In this document: piece by piece, positions 5,351 through 6,476 of the stretch | Numbering within the stretch: position 1 is the first letter of the stretch | Layout: each line of letters starts with the position of its first letter | NCBI GenBank assembly: GCA_017354515.1 | Contig: JAFMQT010000272.1 | Location: forward strand, 1 to 6,476 | Length of the DNA: 6,476 nucleotides | Source of the DNA: Nocardia sp. | Lineage (GTDB): Bacteria > Actinomycetota > Actinomycetes > Mycobacteriales > Mycobacteriaceae | Reading direction: 5' to 3' | Translations under genes and position numbers: made by a program | Notes under the pieces: generated by a model | Databases searched by the model: none | Seen by the model: only the letters and a program-made list of their open reading frames with translations | Told to the model about the DNA's origin: nothing

Positions 5351-5430
5351 GGAATGTGCCCATGACCGTGGAATGTGAGGTTCGTCCTGGTCGCGCGTCC
5401 ATCTTCATTGCGGTCTATATGCGGAAATAG
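5341..5430 (+). CDS. Possible 29-aa small ORF (leader peptide or microprotein)
   Basis: GTG at 5341 opens a 29-codon frame ending at TAG 5428-5430; the product would begin MDCRNVPMTVECEV and end IFIAVYMRK. A perfect AGGAGG (5325-5330) lies 10 nt upstream, at the long end of the useful spacing range. The peptide has two cysteines (C3 and C12) and a hydrophobic end, but no recognised family. The ribosome binding site and start fall within the inverted repeat at 5318-5350. The frame ends 15 bp before the MtrA-like site. AGGAGG can occur by chance in purine-rich DNA, so this is speculative. Confidence 0.2.
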   Translation: MDCRNVPMTVECEVRPGRASIFIAVYMRK

Positions 5431-5444
5431 CTATCCGCTATGTC

Positions 5445-5460
5445 ATAACGGTTCAGTAAC
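5445..5460 (+). promoter_or_regulatory. MtrA-like tandem half-site upstream of the amidase gene
   Basis: ATAAC (5445-5449) and GTAAC (5456-5460) are direct repeats spaced 11 bp start to start, about one helical turn, as expected for an OmpR-type response regulator binding as a tandem dimer. In actinobacteria, MtrA has been described as recognising loosely conserved GTAAC/GTCAC direct repeats and controlling peptidoglycan hydrolase genes. The site is 96 bp before the amidase ATG. This is an inference from motif plus context. Confidence 0.35.
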
Positions 5461-5555
5461 CATCCTTGCGACCTGATGCCAGCGTTGCAAGAGTGAACCA
5501 CTGGGTTTGGTGTTACTAGTGGGAAGGGAGGGGTGTGCTCGTATTCGGGTGCGCC

Positions 5556-6476
5556 ATGCATATGAACCATCCACGCATCGTCAAGGCCGGGCTGAGCCTC
5601 GCCGTCGCGGCCGGTACCGCGGCCGCGGTGCTTATTCCCGCGACCGCTTCAGCGGCACCGACAAAGACCGATAACTCCACCGTATTGGCAGGTAAGACAA
5701 TCTTTCTGGACCCGGGCCACCAGGGTGGTGCGGGCGGTCAGGACCTCAACCGGCCGGTGAACGACGGCCGCGGTGGCACCAAGGCCTGCCAGACCACCGG
5801 CATGACCACGCGCGACGGCGTACCCGAGCACACCATCAATTGGAAAGTGTCGGATCTGGTACGCAAGGCGGTGGAATCACTGGGCGCGCATGTGGTGCTC
5901 AGCCGCCAGGACGACACCGGCTGGGGCGGTTGCGTCGACGAACGCGCCGCCGCGGCGAATCGTTCGGGCGCGGCCGTCGCGGTCAGCATCCACGCCGACG
6001 GCGCTCCCGCCCAGGACCACGGATTCCACCTGATCGTGCCGCAGCTGCCGATCCAGGACGCCAAGGCCAACCAGGTACAGTCCGGCGCCGGTCTCGCGGT
6101 CAGCAAATCCGTGCGCGACGCATACAAGAAGGCCGGATTCAGCCCGGCCAATTACGCCGGTGCCGTCGACGGGTTGCAGACTCGATCCGATATCGCCGGC
6201 CCGCTGCTGACCGAGGTGCCTGACGTCTTCGTCGAAATGGGCAACGGCGGCAACGTCGACGACGCGAAGGCTCTCGAAAACCCCGACGGCCAGCTCAAAC
6301 ACGCCATCGCGATCACCACCGGGGTGGTGTCCTATCTGATGGGAGTGGCTCCGGGCGGTGCCGCACCGGCGCCGGCACCGGCCGCGCCGCAACAGAAATC
6401 CGCCACCGAGGCATTGCGTGCGCGCCCGCAGGCGGCGACACCCACCTCGGCGGCACCGGTCCCGGCAGCACCCGCC
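5556..6476 (+). CDS. Exported zinc N-acetylmuramoyl-L-alanine amidase (Rv3717/Ami1-like), 3'-truncated by window end
   Basis: Frame open for 307 codons to the last base. The product is an Amidase_3 enzyme that cleaves the bond between N-acetylmuramic acid and L-alanine in peptidoglycan, outside the membrane. Numbered from the ATG at 5556, residues 1-33 are a Sec signal peptide (MNHPRIVK, then an Ala/Leu/Val core, cleavage near TASA/AP). The catalytic domain spans about 45-263: FLDPGH gives zinc ligand H55, PEHT gives E91, SIHAD gives H146, and VFVEMGN gives catalytic E227. C78 (in RGGTKAC) and C126 (in GGCVDER) match the disulfide pair known in M. tuberculosis Rv3717. After about 265 comes an Ala/Pro-rich tail that Rv3717 lacks and that runs off the window. 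Start is uncertain: a purine-rich AAGGGAGGGG (5524-5533) better suits an in-frame GTG at 5535, but that adds an untypical hydrophobic start to the signal peptide. ATG 5562 is a third option. Confidence 0.93.
   Translation, partial: MHMNHPRIVKAGLSLAVAAGTAAAVLIPATASAAPTKTDNSTVLAGKTIFLDPGHQGGAGGQDLNRPVNDGRGGTKACQTTGMTTRDGVPEHTINWKVSDLVRKAVESLGAHVVLSRQDDTGWGGCVDERAAAANRSGAAVAVSIHADGAPAQDHGFHLIVPQLPIQDAKANQVQSGAGLAVSKSVRDAYKKAGFSPANYAGAVDGLQTRSDIAGPLLTEVPDVFVEMGNGGNVDDAKALENPDGQLKHAIAITTGVVSYLMGVAPGGAAPAPAPAAPQQKSATEALRARPQAATPTSAAPVPAAPA

Larger units (their letters stand above)
4788..5555. other. Divergent intergenic region, about 770 bp
   Basis: Lies between the minus-strand secreted-protein gene and the plus-strand amidase gene. 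It has local AT-rich patches (around 4868-4892 and 5119-5150), inverted repeats at 5089-5110, 5180-5198, 5252-5268, 5318-5350 and 5421-5438, a repeated 10-mer AGCGTTGCAA (5138-5147 and 5481-5490), an MtrA-like tandem half-site (5445-5460) and one possible 29-codon ORF (5341-5430). Longer open frames here have no ribosome binding site or protein-like composition. No known riboswitch class was recognised by eye; in particular I could not make out a ydaO/c-di-AMP consensus. Confidence 0.7.

Noticed and set aside
5193..5408. 71-codon minus-strand frame with a cysteine-rich stretch (CGPPDCPDRICRIC)
   Set aside because: The Cys spacing is suggestive of a metal knuckle, but there is no ribosome binding site before the ATG and the rest is low-information.
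5161..5555. A c-di-AMP (ydaO) riboswitch, often found before actinobacterial wall hydrolases
   Set aside because: I looked for its conserved segments and pairing pattern and could not find them by eye; a covariance-model search (Infernal with Rfam ydaO) would settle it.
5877..6392. 171-codon minus-strand open frame
   Set aside because: Antisense shadow of the amidase gene, whose zinc ligands and catalytic Glu are intact on the plus strand.

Overview
The window looks like chromosomal DNA of a high-GC actinobacterium of the Nocardia / mycolic-acid-bacteria type. Coding frames are strongly GC-rich at third positions, GTG and TTG starts are used, and several proteins recall families known from Mycobacterium and Nocardia: an Rv0484c-like reductase, an Rv3717/Ami1-like amidase, a small secreted actinobacterial protein and a GlsB-type membrane protein. 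Genus is inferred from protein style only. I see no rRNA, tRNA, CRISPR array, insertion sequence or phage module.

Layout. (1) About 1-298, plus strand: the 3' end of a gene for a small PH-like hypothetical protein that begins upstream. (2) 299-631: a gene-free stretch with a degenerate 19-bp tandem repeat directly after the stop codon, a pair of mutually exclusive hairpins, and two short inverted repeats over a possible promoter. (3) 632-1852, plus strand: a 406-aa protein with an N-terminal coiled coil, four predicted membrane helices and a charged, disordered C-terminal tail; it is faintly reminiscent of actinobacterial plasmid-spread (Spd/DUF2637-type) proteins. (4) 1867-1959: a convergent terminator region with a 20-bp perfect stem whose outer left arm is duplicated in tandem. 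(5) Minus strand, right to left: a small secreted protein (4787-4386), galactokinase galK (4303-3194), a short-chain dehydrogenase (3171-2422), then a GlsB/YeaQ/YmgE stress membrane protein (2239-1976) with its own candidate stress-sigma promoter. (6) 4788-5555: a long divergent intergenic region with an AT-rich island, several inverted repeats, a possible 29-codon ORF with a good ribosome binding site, and an MtrA-like tandem half-site. (7) From about 5556 to the window end, plus strand: an exported zinc N-acetylmuramoyl-L-alanine amidase, cut off inside an Ala/Pro-rich tail.

How the genes relate. galK and the reductase are 22 bp apart and probably co-transcribed; the secreted-protein gene lies 82 bp upstream of galK and could belong to the same transcript. 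No galT or galE is present, so the Leloir pathway is incomplete here. The GlsB gene and the coiled-coil membrane protein gene converge on the shared terminator. The amidase and the secreted protein diverge from one large regulatory region and both act outside the cytoplasmic membrane. Overall this is an ordinary chromosomal neighbourhood. The most interesting material is in the intergenic DNA and in the unrecognised 406-aa membrane protein; I do not see clear evidence of a new multi-gene system.
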